Shown here: piece by piece, positions 31,982 through 44,601 of the stretch
Layout of the letters: every line of letters starts with the position of its first letter
Position numbering within the stretch: the first letter of the stretch is position 1
The notes under the pieces: generated by a model
Told to the model about the DNA's origin: nothing
Databases searched by the model: none
Seen by the model: the letters and a program-made list of their open reading frames with translations, nothing else
Source: Pseudomonas synxantha
GTDB lineage: Bacteria > Pseudomonadota > Gammaproteobacteria > Pseudomonadales > Pseudomonadaceae
DNA: 64,000 bases
Assembly (NCBI RefSeq): GCF_900105675.1
Contig: NZ_LT629786.1
Span: forward strand, 6,634,001-6,698,000
Direction of reading: 5' to 3'
Program-made: the position numbers and the translations under genes

Positions 31982-32203
31982 CCGGTCGCTGAATGTTCAG
32001 TGATCGGGTTTAGTAGCCCAACCGACCAAAGCATTTGTACCGCTCCAAAAGCATGGCGTTTATCGCCTATCTGATGGTGGCTGTATGCAGGGCACCTTCG
32101 GGTGCGCCGGTCTTTGCTTTGTTCCCCGGTCTACTAACCTGCGTACAGCTGCCACCCTTCGTTTAGTAGCGAAACGGTAGTGGCCCTATCAGGGAACAAA
32201 TGC
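31982..32203 (+). promoter_or_regulatory. Highly structured leader RNA of DUF6124-like gene
   Basis: This gap is not empty. Read as + strand RNA it has: an outer stem GGTCG/CGACC (31984-31988, 32023-32027) holding two hairpins, CTGA-ATGT-TCAG and GGG-TTTAGTAG-CCC (32006-32019); a GGCG/CGCC hairpin (32055-32067); a long stem GGTGGCTGTATGCAGG (32076-32091) with CCTGCGTACAGCTGCCACC (32138-32156), enclosing a UUCG hairpin; and TTCG-TTTAGTAG-CGAA (32158-32173). CTACTAA (32131-32137) is complementary to both TTTAGTAG loops. A small CCCT-ATC-AGGG hairpin covers the probable ribosome-binding site. No known RNA family was recognised; C4-type phage antisense RNA is a possible analogue. Confidence 0.6.
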
Positions 32204-32488
32204 ATGTCTATCAGTCTTTTCAATGTGTCGCCCAACCTGCCCACCGAAGCTCTAGTTCTCAACAGTTACGAAACCTTCTCCTCCGTGCGCACGCTATTAC
32301 TCAACTTGTCCAACGACCTCACTGGCGAACATCGCGATGTGGCGCTGGCGATTCACCAGTTAAGTGAATTGGGCGTCATGCTGGTCGCCCAGATGATGGA
32401 CCGCGAAGCCCCACTACCCCCAAAGCTGAAACACGGTCAAAAATGTGGGAGGGGGCTTGCTCCCGATGGCGGTGTATCAGTCACCTGA
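32204..32488 (+). CDS. DUF6124-like small protein with REPIN-coded C-terminus
   Basis: A 94-residue protein from the ATG at 32204. The core (MSISLFNVSPNLPTEALVLN to LGVMLVAQMMD) resembles the conserved C-terminal half of DUF6124-type proteins, a small helical family common in Pseudomonas and of unknown function. The last ~15 residues ([15 protein letters not shown]) and the stop codon come from the inserted REPIN at 32444-32533, so the native end has been replaced. AGGG at 32191-32194 is the likely ribosome-binding site and sits in a small hairpin. It follows the structured leader directly. Confidence 0.65.
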   Translation: MSISLFNVSPNLPTEALVLNSYETFSSVRTLLLNLSNDLTGEHRDVALAIHQLSELGVMLVAQMMDREAPLPPKLKHGQKCGRGLAPDGGVSVT

Positions 32489-32533
32489 TAAGTTGACTGG
32501 CCCACTGCTATCGGGAGCAAGCCCCCTCCCACA
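32444..32533. repeat. REPIN at the 3' end of the DUF6124-like gene
   Basis: A 90-bp inverted REP pair of the common subfamily, with GTGGGAGGGGGCTTGC at one end and its complement at the other. Its first 45 bases read on into the DUF6124-like coding frame and supply its stop codon. It also lies between convergent transcripts (that gene and trxC) and may act as their terminator. Confidence 0.88.
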
Positions 32534-32559
32534 CTGTCCTGCGGTGTTCTGAAGGGGGG

Positions 32560-32994
32560 TTACACCCCCTGACTACGCAACCAGCTCATCAACTGCGGCA
32601 ACGGAAACGCCCCACTCTGGCGCGCCACTTCGCGGCCATTCTTGAACAGGATCAAACTGGGAATCGAACGAATCCCCAACTGCGCCGACAGCTGCTGATT
32701 GGCCTCGCTGTCCAGCTTCGCCAACCGGCACTTGCCTTCAAGCTGCCCGGCGGCCTGCTCAAATACCGGCGCAAACGACTTGCACGGCCCGCACCAAGCC
32801 GCCCACACATCCACCAGCAACGGCAAATCGCCCTTGATCTGGCTGGCGTAGTCGCCTTGTTTCAATTCAAAGGGCTTGTTCAACAAAACCGGCTGTTTGC
32901 AGCGCCCGCATTTGGGCGCATCACCCAGGCGCTCGCCGGGGATGCGGTTGAGACCGTTGCAATGTGGGCAGGGGATTACAAGAGTTTCGGACAT
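32560..32994 (-). CDS. trxC: Thioredoxin 2 (zinc-binding)
   Basis: A 144-residue thioredoxin with an N-terminal zinc ribbon (Cys9, Cys12, Cys29, Cys32) and the active site WCGPC (Cys68, Cys71). It reduces protein disulfides in the cytoplasm using NADPH through thioredoxin reductase. GGAG precedes the ATG at 32994. TrxC genes are often under OxyR control, but no clear OxyR site was seen. Identification is secure. Confidence 0.96.
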   Translation of the reverse strand: MSETLVIPCPHCNGLNRIPGERLGDAPKCGRCKQPVLLNKPFELKQGDYASQIKGDLPLLVDVWAAWCGPCKSFAPVFEQAAGQLEGKCRLAKLDSEANQQLSAQLGIRSIPSLILFKNGREVARQSGAFPLPQLMSWLRSQGV

Positions 32995-33076
32995 CGGAGG
33001 CTCCTTGGGGGCGGCTGTTGGCTTCAATCTGGTGTCGGCGACGCGGTTTATCAACACTCGATAAAAAGGACAAAGC

Positions 33077-33301
33077 ATGAACGACGCTTTGAAACTGGCC
33101 ATTGAACATTGGCCTTACGTTGCAACGCTGCTGCGCAAACCCCAAACCGAGGATGATTATGACGCCCTGGTCGAGGCGATTGATGAGCTGCTCGATATCA
33201 TAGGAGAAGATGAAGACCATCCAATGGGTGGGCTACTGGACATCATTTCTGACTGGGTGGAGGCCTATGATCTGGAGCATCAGCGTATGCCTCAGATCTG
33301 A
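33077..33301 (+). pseudogene. HigA-type antitoxin N-terminal fragment without its HTH domain
   Basis: A 74-residue protein that matches the N-terminal half of HigA-like antitoxins of Pseudomonas (HWPYVATLL, then DYDALVEAIDELLDIIGEDE and WVEAYDLEHQRMP). It stops where the linker to the Cro/C1 DNA-binding domain normally starts. The following bases do not encode an HTH in any frame that I can see, and no HigB toxin gene is adjacent. AAAGGA before the ATG means it could still be translated. It may be a decayed remnant or a small stand-alone protein. Confidence 0.65.
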
Positions 33302-33342
33302 TGAGCCTATTCACCGCAGAATAATTCCATTGTCTTTAGGGC

Positions 33343-34854
<1,512 letters not shown>

Positions 34855-37800
34855 TTAGTCGAGTTTGCTCGGTGGCGGCTCCGGCGCATCCACCACTTTG
34901 CCTGCGGGAGGCTCCGGTGCGTCGGGCTTGTCGACGGGCTCGACGATGGTCTTGCGCTCATCCTCGGCCGGCACCAGTTTGTATTCCTGGCCGTGAAGGT
35001 TTTTCAGGTAGATCTCCATCTGCCGGAACGAGATGTTGATGTGCTGTTTCTTGAATTCGCGGTTGATAAAGCGGTTGACCTCGTCCAGCACCGGGTTGCG
35101 GTCCCCCAGGTCGCGTACGTGCATACGCAACTCGTGGTCCAGGGTGCTTTCGCCGAAGTTGAGGAAGTACACATGGGGTTCGGGCTCTTTCAACACCCGT
35201 GGGTTTTCCCGTGCGGCTTTGAGTAACAATTCCTTCACCAGGTCCAGGTCCGAGCCGTAGTCCACCCCGAGTTTGAGGGTCACCCGAGTGATGGTGTCGG
35301 TCAGCGACCAGTTGATCAGTTGCCCGGTAATGAAGGTTTTGTTCGGGACGATGATGTCCTTGTTGTCGAAGTCGGTGATGGTGGTGGCGCGAATGCGGAT
35401 CTTGCTCACCGTCCCCGACAGGTTGCCGATGGTGATGGTATCGCCAATGCGCACCGGGCGTTCGAACAGGATCATGATGCCGGAGATGAAGTTGGCGAAG
35501 ATCTCCTGCATACCGAAACCGAGGCCCACCGAGAGCGCGGCCACCAGCCATTGCAGCTTGTCCCAGCTCACACCGAGGGTGGAGAGCGTGGTCACAAAGC
35601 CCACGCCGGCAATGATGTAGGACAGCAAGGTGGTGGTGGCGTAGGCGCTGCCCTGGGCCAGGTCGAGCTTGGACAGCACCAGTACTTCCAGCAGGCCGGG
35701 CAGGTTGCGCGCCAGCGCGAAGGTGATGCCGATGATGATCGAGGCGCCCAGCAGGTCGCCGATGCTGATGGGCACCATGCTGATATTCGCGCCCGTGCCG
35801 CTGGTGTATTCGTACAGGGTGACGTTATCCAGGTAGGAAAATACCGAGATCAGGTCCGACCACACCCAGTACAACGCCGCGATAAAGCCGCCGAGCAAGG
35901 CCAGGCGGATCAGGCGCAAGGATTGTTCATTGACCTTTTCGATGTCCAGTGTCGGCTCTTCCACCACGGCTTCGCCTTCACCGGCGTCCTTGGCGGCCTG
36001 GCGTTTGGCCAGGGCCCGGGCGTAGGCCAAACGCCGGGCGGCGACGCTTAACCAGCGTACAAAGGTGGCCTCGATCACCAGCCAGAACATCAGCAGGTAC
36101 AGGGTGTTGATCAGCCGGTCGCTGAGTTTCAGTGCGGTGTAGTAGTAACCAAAGCACACGGCAATAAACAGCGCGACCGGCAGGGCGGTGAACAGCAGCC
36201 CGATGGCCTTGCGAAACAGCGAGGCCTTTTCGTGGGTCGGGCTGTTGAGCAGCAGGCGGCTCAGCAACCATGCCATCAGCGCGTAGCAGGTGAGCACCAC
36301 GGCGATGCCCAGCACGTCGTCGGCCAGCGCCGCCGGTTGGTGTTCGGCAATCGCCACCACGGCCACCAGGGCCAGCACCACCAGGCCGAGCTTGCGCACC
36401 CAGCCTTGCAGGAATTCAACCTGGGGCTTTTCCCAGCGGAAGTGCAGTTCCGCCACGCCGCCCGGCGCCAGGATGCGATAGGCGGTGTAGAAGACCAGCC
36501 AGGCCTGGGCGATCTGCAGCAGTGCCGCGCCCAGGTTGGCGTTTTGCCCACGGGCGTCGATCTGCAAGGCGTAGCCGCACAGGGCCAGGCCCAGCGACAC
36601 CGGCATCGCCAGCAGGATATTGATCAGGATGGCCTGGGGCGTGTGCCACTGGCTGTCGCGCTTGAAGTGACCGATATCCAGGTGAACCTTGTTCAGGCGC
36701 TGGTACAGGGCCTTGCGGCGCCACAGCAACGCGCCAATCAGCAACAGCAGCGGCAGGAACAGCAGCGGGCGCTGGGTCAGGCCGTCATATAACTCACTGA
36801 CACTGGAGGCCCAGGGCAGAGTAGTGATCTGTTTGCTCAGGTGCGCCGGTACGGTTTCCAGCCACTCGGTGTCCAGCGGCTTGTTGCTGGGGATCCAAAA
36901 CATCTGCTCGTCGAGGGTCGCGCGCAACGTGGTAGCTGTACTGAGCAGTTGTTTCTGGTTCAGTTGCAGGGTGATGGATTCGTTGAGCAATGCACTCAGC
37001 TCGCGGCTCAGGCGTTCCAGCAGGTCGCTGCGAGTGATCGCCAGTTCCAGCAAAGTGCGGCGCAGTTGCGGGGTGATGTCGTCCGGCGGCTGGTCGGCCA
37101 GCAACTTATCCACATAGGCACTAGGAGAACTGATCAGCTCGCGCTGCTGATTGACCTCGAACTGGTAGAGGCGAATGTTGGCGATATCGTCAGCCAGGTC
37201 GCGGTCCACGGTAAGGCGTGGCAGGGCCTGTTTCTGCTTATACAGAATCTTGGACAGCAGCAGGCTGCCCTTGAGCACGTTGATCTGCTCGTCCAGGGCC
37301 GAATCGCTCTGGGTCACGGTGTCCAGTTGCTGCTTGGTCTGCAGGTTTTTCTGGGTCAGATCGTTGAGGCGGTCGGTGCTTTTGAGCAGGTAATCGGAGA
37401 GCTTGAGGTTCGCCGCGCTTTCCGTGGCCAACAGGCTGCTGCCACCGGCTTTCTGCGCTTCGATGGACTGTTGGGTGACGGTCTGTTGGGATTGGGCCAG
37501 GCGTTTCTGGTTGATCAGGGTTTGCAGGTCCTGGATTTCCTGCTCCAGGCGCGCGGTTTTTTCCTGGATCAGGTCATGCTGGCTGTTGCCCAGGTCTTGC
37601 AGTTGGCTGTTGCCGGCCAATTCCTGGCGGCGTAGGGGGATCAGTGCATTCAGGGCCGCCAGTTCAGCGTTCAACTGGTTGCGCTGGTCGCCGCTGAGAG
37701 CCTTGCCATTGTCTTTGCCGAGTTTGAGCGTGGCGTTGATCTGCTGGATGCGCGTCTGGCTGCTGCTGATTTCGGTCTGGGCGCGCTCGGGGCGGGTCTG

Positions 37801-38238
37801 GGCGGCAATGGTCAGGCTGTTGGCCTCGGCCAGCTCCTTTTGCAGGTCGCCTTGCTGGGTGGTGCGTTGTACCAGCAATTGCTCGAGCTGCGGCACCGGG
37901 AGGGTGGCATAGCGTTGGGCCACCGGGATGACCTTGGTAGCCTTGAGCCGGGTCAGCTCGCGTTGGTTCTCGGTGGTCTGGCGCGGAGCCTCTTCCAGCT
38001 GGCGCTTGAGGTCGGCCAGGCGCTGTTCGTAATCCTGCTTGTTGCCCAGGTAGGTCAGGGTCTGCTGCAGGATCGCCTGCAACGCCTTCATGTCGGCGTC
38101 GGGCAGCTTGCGATCGGGCAGTTTATCCAGGTTTTGCTGGATGGCGTCGGCGCTGGGCGGGTCGGCGGCGTATACGCTGCCGACACAAAGGGTCAAGCCC
38201 AGCAGGGCAGTGGCGAGAAAAGTGCGCAGGGTTGGCAT
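34855..38238 (-). CDS. mscK: MscK/KefA-type mechanosensitive channel
   Basis: A 1127-residue channel. A signal peptide (MPTLRTFLATALLGLTLCVGSVYA) is followed by a long periplasmic coiled-coil region, several membrane helices, and the conserved MscS module at about 900-1100 (VGLGFGMQEIFANFISG pore helix, ERPVRIGDTI beta domain). It releases ions and small solutes on hypo-osmotic shock; the K+-dependent gating of E. coli MscK cannot be read here. The true start is the ATG at 38238; upstream in-frame sequence belongs to another feature. Downstream lies selO on the same strand. Confidence 0.92.
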   Translation of the reverse strand: MPTLRTFLATALLGLTLCVGSVYAADPPSADAIQQNLDKLPDRKLPDADMKALQAILQQTLTYLGNKQDYEQRLADLKRQLEEAPRQTTENQRELTRLKATKVIPVAQRYATLPVPQLEQLLVQRTTQQGDLQKELAEANSLTIAAQTRPERAQTEISSSQTRIQQINATLKLGKDNGKALSGDQRNQLNAELAALNALIPLRRQELAGNSQLQDLGNSQHDLIQEKTARLEQEIQDLQTLINQKRLAQSQQTVTQQSIEAQKAGGSSLLATESAANLKLSDYLLKSTDRLNDLTQKNLQTKQQLDTVTQSDSALDEQINVLKGSLLLSKILYKQKQALPRLTVDRDLADDIANIRLYQFEVNQQRELISSPSAYVDKLLADQPPDDITPQLRRTLLELAITRSDLLERLSRELSALLNESITLQLNQKQLLSTATTLRATLDEQMFWIPSNKPLDTEWLETVPAHLSKQITTLPWASSVSELYDGLTQRPLLFLPLLLLIGALLWRRKALYQRLNKVHLDIGHFKRDSQWHTPQAILINILLAMPVSLGLALCGYALQIDARGQNANLGAALLQIAQAWLVFYTAYRILAPGGVAELHFRWEKPQVEFLQGWVRKLGLVVLALVAVVAIAEHQPAALADDVLGIAVVLTCYALMAWLLSRLLLNSPTHEKASLFRKAIGLLFTALPVALFIAVCFGYYYTALKLSDRLINTLYLLMFWLVIEATFVRWLSVAARRLAYARALAKRQAAKDAGEGEAVVEEPTLDIEKVNEQSLRLIRLALLGGFIAALYWVWSDLISVFSYLDNVTLYEYTSGTGANISMVPISIGDLLGASIIIGITFALARNLPGLLEVLVLSKLDLAQGSAYATTTLLSYIIAGVGFVTTLSTLGVSWDKLQWLVAALSVGLGFGMQEIFANFISGIMILFERPVRIGDTITIGNLSGTVSKIRIRATTITDFDNKDIIVPNKTFITGQLINWSLTDTITRVTLKLGVDYGSDLDLVKELLLKAARENPRVLKEPEPHVYFLNFGESTLDHELRMHVRDLGDRNPVLDEVNRFINREFKKQHINISFRQMEIYLKNLHGQEYKLVPAEDERKTIVEPVDKPDAPEPPAGKVVDAPEPPPSKLD

Positions 38239-38287
38239 AGAGACCGGTCTTGCAAGGTGAAGAATCGGGGCGTTATTGCCCCGCAGT

Positions 38288-40030
<1,743 letters not shown>

Positions 40031-40154
40031 AGGCAGTACTCCAGAGCAGGGAAGACGGGGTGCAAACTGACCATGCAGTCTGCGTGCCAGGGATTCTAAC
40101 CTGTTGAATTGCTGCACTGTCAAAAAGCTTTTTCTGAATTTTCGCAGAAGCAAA

Positions 40155-40243
40155 TGTGGGAGGGGGCTTGCCCCCGATAGCGGTGGGTCAGCCACAGATA
40201 AGTCGACTGATATACCGCAATCGGGGGCAAGCCCCCTCCCACA
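40155..40243. repeat. REPIN between the chemoreceptor and nhaP2
   Basis: An 89-bp inverted REP pair, arms GTGGGAGGGGGCTTGC and its complement. It stands between two genes on the - strand, so its hairpins could separate the MCP transcript from nhaP2. Confidence 0.9.
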
Positions 40244-40260
40244 TTTTCAAGTGCAGTCAC

Positions 40261-41886
40261 TTAGAGACGGAAGCGACCTACCATCCCGTTCAGGTCCACT
40301 GCCAGGCGCGACAATTCACTGCTCGCGGCGCTGGTCTGGCTGGCGCCCGTAGCGGATTGCACCGACAGATCGCGAATGTTCACCAGGTTGCGGTCCACTT
40401 CCCGCGCCACTTGGGCCTGTTCTTCCGCCGCGCTGGCGATAACCAGGTTGCGCTCGTTGATCTCGACAATCGCGGTGTTGATGGTATCCAGCGACATGCC
40501 CGCACCTTTGGCGATGTTCAGCGTCGATTCGGCCCGCTCGGTGCTGTTGCGCATCGAATCCACCGCATGCTCGGTACCCGTCTGGATGCTGCCGATCATG
40601 CGCTCGATCTCGCTGGTGGACTGCTGGGTGCGGTGGGCCAGGGCCCGCACTTCATCGGCCACTACGGCGAAACCGCGCCCGGCTTCCCCCGCCCGTGCGG
40701 CTTCAATTGCCGCGTTCAGGGCCAGCAGGTTGGTCTGGTCGGCCAGGCCGCGAATCACGTCCAGTACCTTGCCGATATCCCGCGATTCATTGGCCAGGTC
40801 GCCAATCAGCGAGGCGGTGGCTTGCACGTCGGCGCTCATGCGTTCGATGGCGGTGACGGTTTCCTGCACCAGATCGCGGCCATCACCGGCTGAGGTGGTG
40901 GCGTTGCGCGAGGCCTCGGACGTGCTCACCGCATTGCGTGCGACTTCTTCCACGGCGCTGGTCATCTCGTTGACGGCGGTGGCGGCTTGTTCGATTTCAT
41001 TGTTTTGTTGGGTCAGGCCGCGGGCGCTTTCGTCGGTGACGGCGTTCAGCTCCTCGGCAGCGGAGGCCAGCTGCGTGGCGGAGCCGGCGATGCGCTGCAG
41101 GGTGTCGCGCAGCTTGTTTTGCATCTTTGCCATGGCCGCGAGCAGGCGGCCGGCCTCGTCATTGCCGTCTACGGTGATCGGGCGCGTGAGGTTGCCTTCG
41201 GCGACTTCTTCCGCGGCTTCCAGGGCTTGGGCGATAGGCACCGTGATGCTGCGGGTCAGCAGCCAGGCGAACAACAGGGTCAGCGCCGTGGCAACCACCA
41301 GCAGGCCCACCACCAGGTTAAAAGCCAGGTCGTATTGGTCCTTGGCTTGCTGGTTGGTGTCATTGGCCATCGTATTGTTGATCTCCAGCAAGCGGTTGAG
41401 CACCGCGTTGACTTGCTCGGAGTTGTTCAGCAGCTCGGTGTTGAGCAGGGTGCGCAACTCGTCAGTCTGGTTGGCGCGCGACAGGCTCTTCATGCGCTCT
41501 TCAATCTGGTGGTACTGGCCCAGCAAACCCACGTACTCATTGTAGGTGGAGCGCTCTTCGCTGCTTTCGATCAGCTTTTCGTAGACGCCCTGGGCGGTAC
41601 GAATCTGCTGGTTGCGCACATCGAAGGCTTCCAGGGTCTTTTGCTGTACTTCGGGCTCGCGGTTGGTCAGCAAGCGGTAGGACAGCACGCGCAGGCGCAG
41701 GGTCAGCTGGGTGAACTCGTCGAGGGCGCGAATGCTGGGCACGCTGGATAAGGTGATGTCTTCGGCGGCTGCGCGAATCTTGCTCATCTGGTTGAGCGCG
41801 AACACACCGAGCAACAACATCAGGGCGCCAATAAACGCAAAGCCGAGGAAGGCCCTCGGAGCGATATTCATATTACGAAGTGACAT
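40261..41886 (-). CDS. Methyl-accepting chemotaxis protein
   Basis: A 541-residue chemoreceptor. One membrane helix lies near residues 10-28 and another around 190-210; the periplasmic part between them looks like a four-helix-bundle (4HB) sensor. A HAMP domain follows, then the methylated signalling domain with the hallmark tip [19 protein letters not shown]. It signals to the CheA kinase through CheW. The ligand cannot be read. The ATG at 41886 is preferred because the next residues lead into the first helix. A sigma-28-type promoter sits just upstream, as expected for a motility regulon member. Confidence 0.94.
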   Translation of the reverse strand: MSLRNMNIAPRAFLGFAFIGALMLLLGVFALNQMSKIRAAAEDITLSSVPSIRALDEFTQLTLRLRVLSYRLLTNREPEVQQKTLEAFDVRNQQIRTAQGVYEKLIESSEERSTYNEYVGLLGQYHQIEERMKSLSRANQTDELRTLLNTELLNNSEQVNAVLNRLLEINNTMANDTNQQAKDQYDLAFNLVVGLLVVATALTLLFAWLLTRSITVPIAQALEAAEEVAEGNLTRPITVDGNDEAGRLLAAMAKMQNKLRDTLQRIAGSATQLASAAEELNAVTDESARGLTQQNNEIEQAATAVNEMTSAVEEVARNAVSTSEASRNATTSAGDGRDLVQETVTAIERMSADVQATASLIGDLANESRDIGKVLDVIRGLADQTNLLALNAAIEAARAGEAGRGFAVVADEVRALAHRTQQSTSEIERMIGSIQTGTEHAVDSMRNSTERAESTLNIAKGAGMSLDTINTAIVEINERNLVIASAAEEQAQVAREVDRNLVNIRDLSVQSATGASQTSAASSELSRLAVDLNGMVGRFRL

Positions 41887-41943
41887 GCTGGAATCCTGGG
41901 GGAAAGCGCGATCCATGCGGCCGTGAGACGAGGTGTGCATCTG

Positions 41944-41969
41944 CTATCGGCCATGCGACTAAAGTCTTA
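41944..41969 (-). promoter_or_regulatory. Probable sigma-28 (FliA) promoter of the chemoreceptor gene
   Basis: On the - strand TAAGACTT (41962-41969) is followed after 10 bases by GCCGATAG (41944-41951). The second box matches the FliA -10 consensus GCCGATAA except for the last base, and the first matches TAAAGTTT at five of eight positions. Placement about 60 bp before the start of a chemoreceptor gene is consistent. Confidence 0.6.
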
Positions 41970-42163
41970 AAGGGCTGCGCGCTTTTGTCGCACCTGACGA
42001 GGGGTTGGATGGATTCAGGAACCAGATCGGGTAAATGCAGTCACTAAGGCTCGAAAGTGCAGCCCGGCCCCTGAATAATCGGGCTGTACGCCGGGGATAA
42101 CCCTGGCATCCGAGGTGAATTTTCTTTATCGTCACCGCCCTTTTAAATACCCGAGAAATCAAA

Positions 42164-42394
42164 ATGTTAGAAGCATCCCTCAGCCAATTGGAACAACTGG
42201 TCAGCGACCTCGTACAACAGAATCAAGAGCTGCTGGGCAGCAACGAATCCCTCAAGGCCGAACTGGCCCGTGCCAAGGATGAAAACGACAGCCTGCAACT
42301 GAACCTGATGGAGCAGGAAGAAAAGCACGGCGCCACCGCCGCTCGCATCCAGGCACTGGTTGAGCGTGTGAGCGCAGGCCCTGTCAGCGCATGA
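42164..42394 (+). CDS. ZapB-like coiled-coil protein (TIGR02449 type)
   Basis: A 76-residue coiled-coil protein (LEQLVSDLVQQNQELLGSNESLKAEL, with heptad repeats) of the TIGR02449/ZapB-like family. Its stop overlaps the next gene by 4 bp (ATGA), so it is coupled to the ZapA-like protein. By analogy it may help organise the FtsZ ring, but direct evidence for this paralogue is lacking. Confidence 0.75.
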   Translation: MLEASLSQLEQLVSDLVQQNQELLGSNESLKAELARAKDENDSLQLNLMEQEEKHGATAARIQALVERVSAGPVSA

Positions 42395-42684
42395 GTGAGG
42401 GGATAAAGGTCGTTTCGATTCTCGGAGAGGATTATTCGATCAAGGCGCCGGCCGGCGAAGATCAAACCCTGATGCATGCCGTGACCATGCTCAAGGCCTC
42501 CCTGGCGGTGACCAAAAAAAAGTACCCGACCCTGATCGGTGACAAATTATTGGTATTGGCCGCGCTGAACCTGTGCGCCGAACAGATCGAAATGCAGCAG
42601 GCGCACCAGCAGGAACTCGACCGTTACCAAGAGCAAGTCAGCGCCACGGTTGATGTGATTTCCAAGGTGATCGGGCAGCCCTAG
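42391..42684 (+). CDS. zapA: ZapA-like cell-division protein
   Basis: A 97-residue protein of the ZapA family (VVSILGEDYSIKAPAGEDQT, then KLLVLAALNLCAEQ). ZapA binds FtsZ and cross-links filaments in the Z ring. In pseudomonads the usual zapA is followed by the 6S RNA gene and ygfA; here it is followed immediately by a convergent acyl-CoA dehydrogenase gene, so this may be a second paralogue. The two genes share overlapping stop codons in the palindrome CTAG (42681-42684). Confidence 0.8.
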   Translation: MSEGIKVVSILGEDYSIKAPAGEDQTLMHAVTMLKASLAVTKKKYPTLIGDKLLVLAALNLCAEQIEMQQAHQQELDRYQEQVSATVDVISKVIGQP

Positions 42685-44483
42685 AACCAGTCGTCTTGCA
42701 TCCCCAGGCACGTATCGTCGCGTGCCTCCAGAATCGCCAGTTCATGATGGCAGCCTGGTACTTCCCACGTCAGAAAGTATCGGGCGGCCTGGAGCTTGCC
42801 CTTATAGAAGGCCACATCGGCCGCATTGCCCTTGGCCAGCCCTTCTTCGGCGCGGATCGCCTGTTCCAGCCAGCGCCAGCCGATCACCGTATGCCCGAAC
42901 ACCTTCAAGTACAGTGCCGAGTTCGCCAGGCTGGTGTTGACCTTGCCCTGGGCGAGATCGGTCAGCAGGCCAATGGTGACGCTTTGTAGTCGATTAACCA
43001 GTTGCTCCAATGGCTCCCGTAGTGCCGTAAGTGACGGGTACCGCTGCGCCCGTGCACCGGTCTCGGCGATCAAGCGAATCAACTGTTTCAAACCGGCTCC
43101 ACCGTTCTGTGCCAATTTGCGCCCGAGCAAGTCGAGGGACTGGATACCGTGGGTGCCTTCGTGGATCGGGTTCAAGCGGTTGTCGCGGTAGTACTGCTCC
43201 ACCGGGTATTCGCGGGTGTAGCCATGGCCGCCGAGGATCTGGATCGCCAGTTCGTTGGCCTTGAGGCAGAACTCCGACGGCCAGGATTTGACGATAGGCG
43301 TGAGCAGGTCGAGCAGTTCGTGGGCTTGTTTGCGCTCGGCGTCGGCGGGCAGGGTGGTGGTGTCGTCGAACAGCCGCGCCGCGTACAGGCCGAGGTCGAA
43401 GGCGCCTTCCACATAGGCTTTCTGGGTCAGCAGCATGCGCTTGATGTCGGCATGCTGGATGATCGACACCGGTGCGGTGCTTGGGTCTTTGCTGTCTGGC
43501 AGTCGGCCTTGCGGGCGCTCCCGGGCATAGTCCAGCGAGTAGAGGTAGCCGGCGTAACCAAGCATCACCGCGCCCATGCCCACGCCGATGCGCGCCTCAT
43601 TCATCATTTGGAACATGCAGCTCAAACCCTGGTGGGGCTTGCCCACCAGATAGCCGACACAGTTGCCGTTATCCCCGAAGTTCAGCGCGGTGGACGTGGT
43701 GCCGCGCCAGCCCATCTTGTGAAACAGCCCGGCCAGCAGCACATCGTTGCGAGCGCCCAGGCTTCCGTCATCGTTGACCAGGAACTTAGGCACGATAAAC
43801 AGCGAAATACCTTTCACGCCGGCAGGGGCATCGGGCAGCTTGGCCAGCACCATATGCACGATGTTTTCGGACAGCGAGTGGTCGCCGCCGGAGATGAAGA
43901 TCTTGTTGCCCTTGAGTCGATAACTGCCGTCAGCCGCAGGTTCCGCGCGGGTACGAATATCCGACAGGGATGAACCGGCATGGGGCTCGGTCAGGGCCAT
44001 GGTTCCGAAGAAACGTCCTTCGATCATCGGTTGCAGGAAGCGTTGTTTCTGCTCTTCGGTGCCGAAGCTTTCGATCAGGTTGGCGGCGCCCATGGTCAGG
44101 AACGGGTAGGAGGTCGATGCGGCGTTGGCCGATTGGAAGTGGGCGAAGCACGCCTGGGACAACAGTGTCGGCAGTTGCATGCCACCGGCTTCGAAACTGC
44201 GTGCGGCGTTGAGGAAACCGGCTTCCAGGAAGGCATCTACGGCGGGTTTGACCTCCGGAATCAGGATGGCCTGGCCGTCTTCATAGCGCGGTTCGTTTTC
44301 ATCGTTCTTGCGGTTGTGGGGGGCGAAGTACTTTTCGGCGATGTTGCGCGCGGTGCTAATGGCTGCATCGAAGGTTTCGCGATTGTGTTCGGCAAACCGC
44401 TCGCGCTGTGTCAGGCCCTCGGCATCGAGGACTTCATACAGCTCGAAAGCCAGATTGCGGGAACTGAGCAGCGACTCGGACAT
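42681..44483 (-). CDS. Acyl-CoA dehydrogenase with C-terminal extension
   Basis: A 600-residue FAD acyl-CoA dehydrogenase of the long family (with an extra C-terminal domain, as in DmdC and FadE-type enzymes). The catalytic base is Glu442 in [11 protein letters not shown]. Substrate and FAD regions include [18 protein letters not shown] and [21 protein letters not shown]. It oxidises an acyl-CoA at the alpha-beta bond and passes electrons to ETF. The exact substrate (fatty acyl or methylthiopropionyl) cannot be decided from sequence. Start [13 protein letters not shown] is normal. Confidence 0.9.
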   Translation of the reverse strand: MSESLLSSRNLAFELYEVLDAEGLTQRERFAEHNRETFDAAISTARNIAEKYFAPHNRKNDENEPRYEDGQAILIPEVKPAVDAFLEAGFLNAARSFEAGGMQLPTLLSQACFAHFQSANAASTSYPFLTMGAANLIESFGTEEQKQRFLQPMIEGRFFGTMALTEPHAGSSLSDIRTRAEPAADGSYRLKGNKIFISGGDHSLSENIVHMVLAKLPDAPAGVKGISLFIVPKFLVNDDGSLGARNDVLLAGLFHKMGWRGTTSTALNFGDNGNCVGYLVGKPHQGLSCMFQMMNEARIGVGMGAVMLGYAGYLYSLDYARERPQGRLPDSKDPSTAPVSIIQHADIKRMLLTQKAYVEGAFDLGLYAARLFDDTTTLPADAERKQAHELLDLLTPIVKSWPSEFCLKANELAIQILGGHGYTREYPVEQYYRDNRLNPIHEGTHGIQSLDLLGRKLAQNGGAGLKQLIRLIAETGARAQRYPSLTALREPLEQLVNRLQSVTIGLLTDLAQGKVNTSLANSALYLKVFGHTVIGWRWLEQAIRAEEGLAKGNAADVAFYKGKLQAARYFLTWEVPGCHHELAILEARDDTCLGMQDDWF

Positions 44484-44601
44484 GGCGGCTTACCTTTGGA
44501 GGACTTGGCCTGAGTCTAAGCGCGTGAATATAGGCTGGATAGCAAGATTGATCTGGGTGATGGAAGGGCAAAACGCAGGCAGGTAATTGAAGTGCAGTCA
44601 A

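Noticed and set aside
31755..32533. Repeated palindromes considered as a short CRISPR array
   Set aside because: The repeats are paired and inverted with variable spacing, and are typical REPINs; no cas genes are present.
40031..40195. In-frame N-terminal extension of nhaP2
   Set aside because: These codons lie in a REPIN and lack family similarity; the TTG at 40030 with GGAG upstream gives the normal length.
42685..42760. 6S RNA (ssrS) expected after zapA
   Set aside because: The dehydrogenase gene starts its 3' end at the zapA stop; there is no room and no 6S-like fold.
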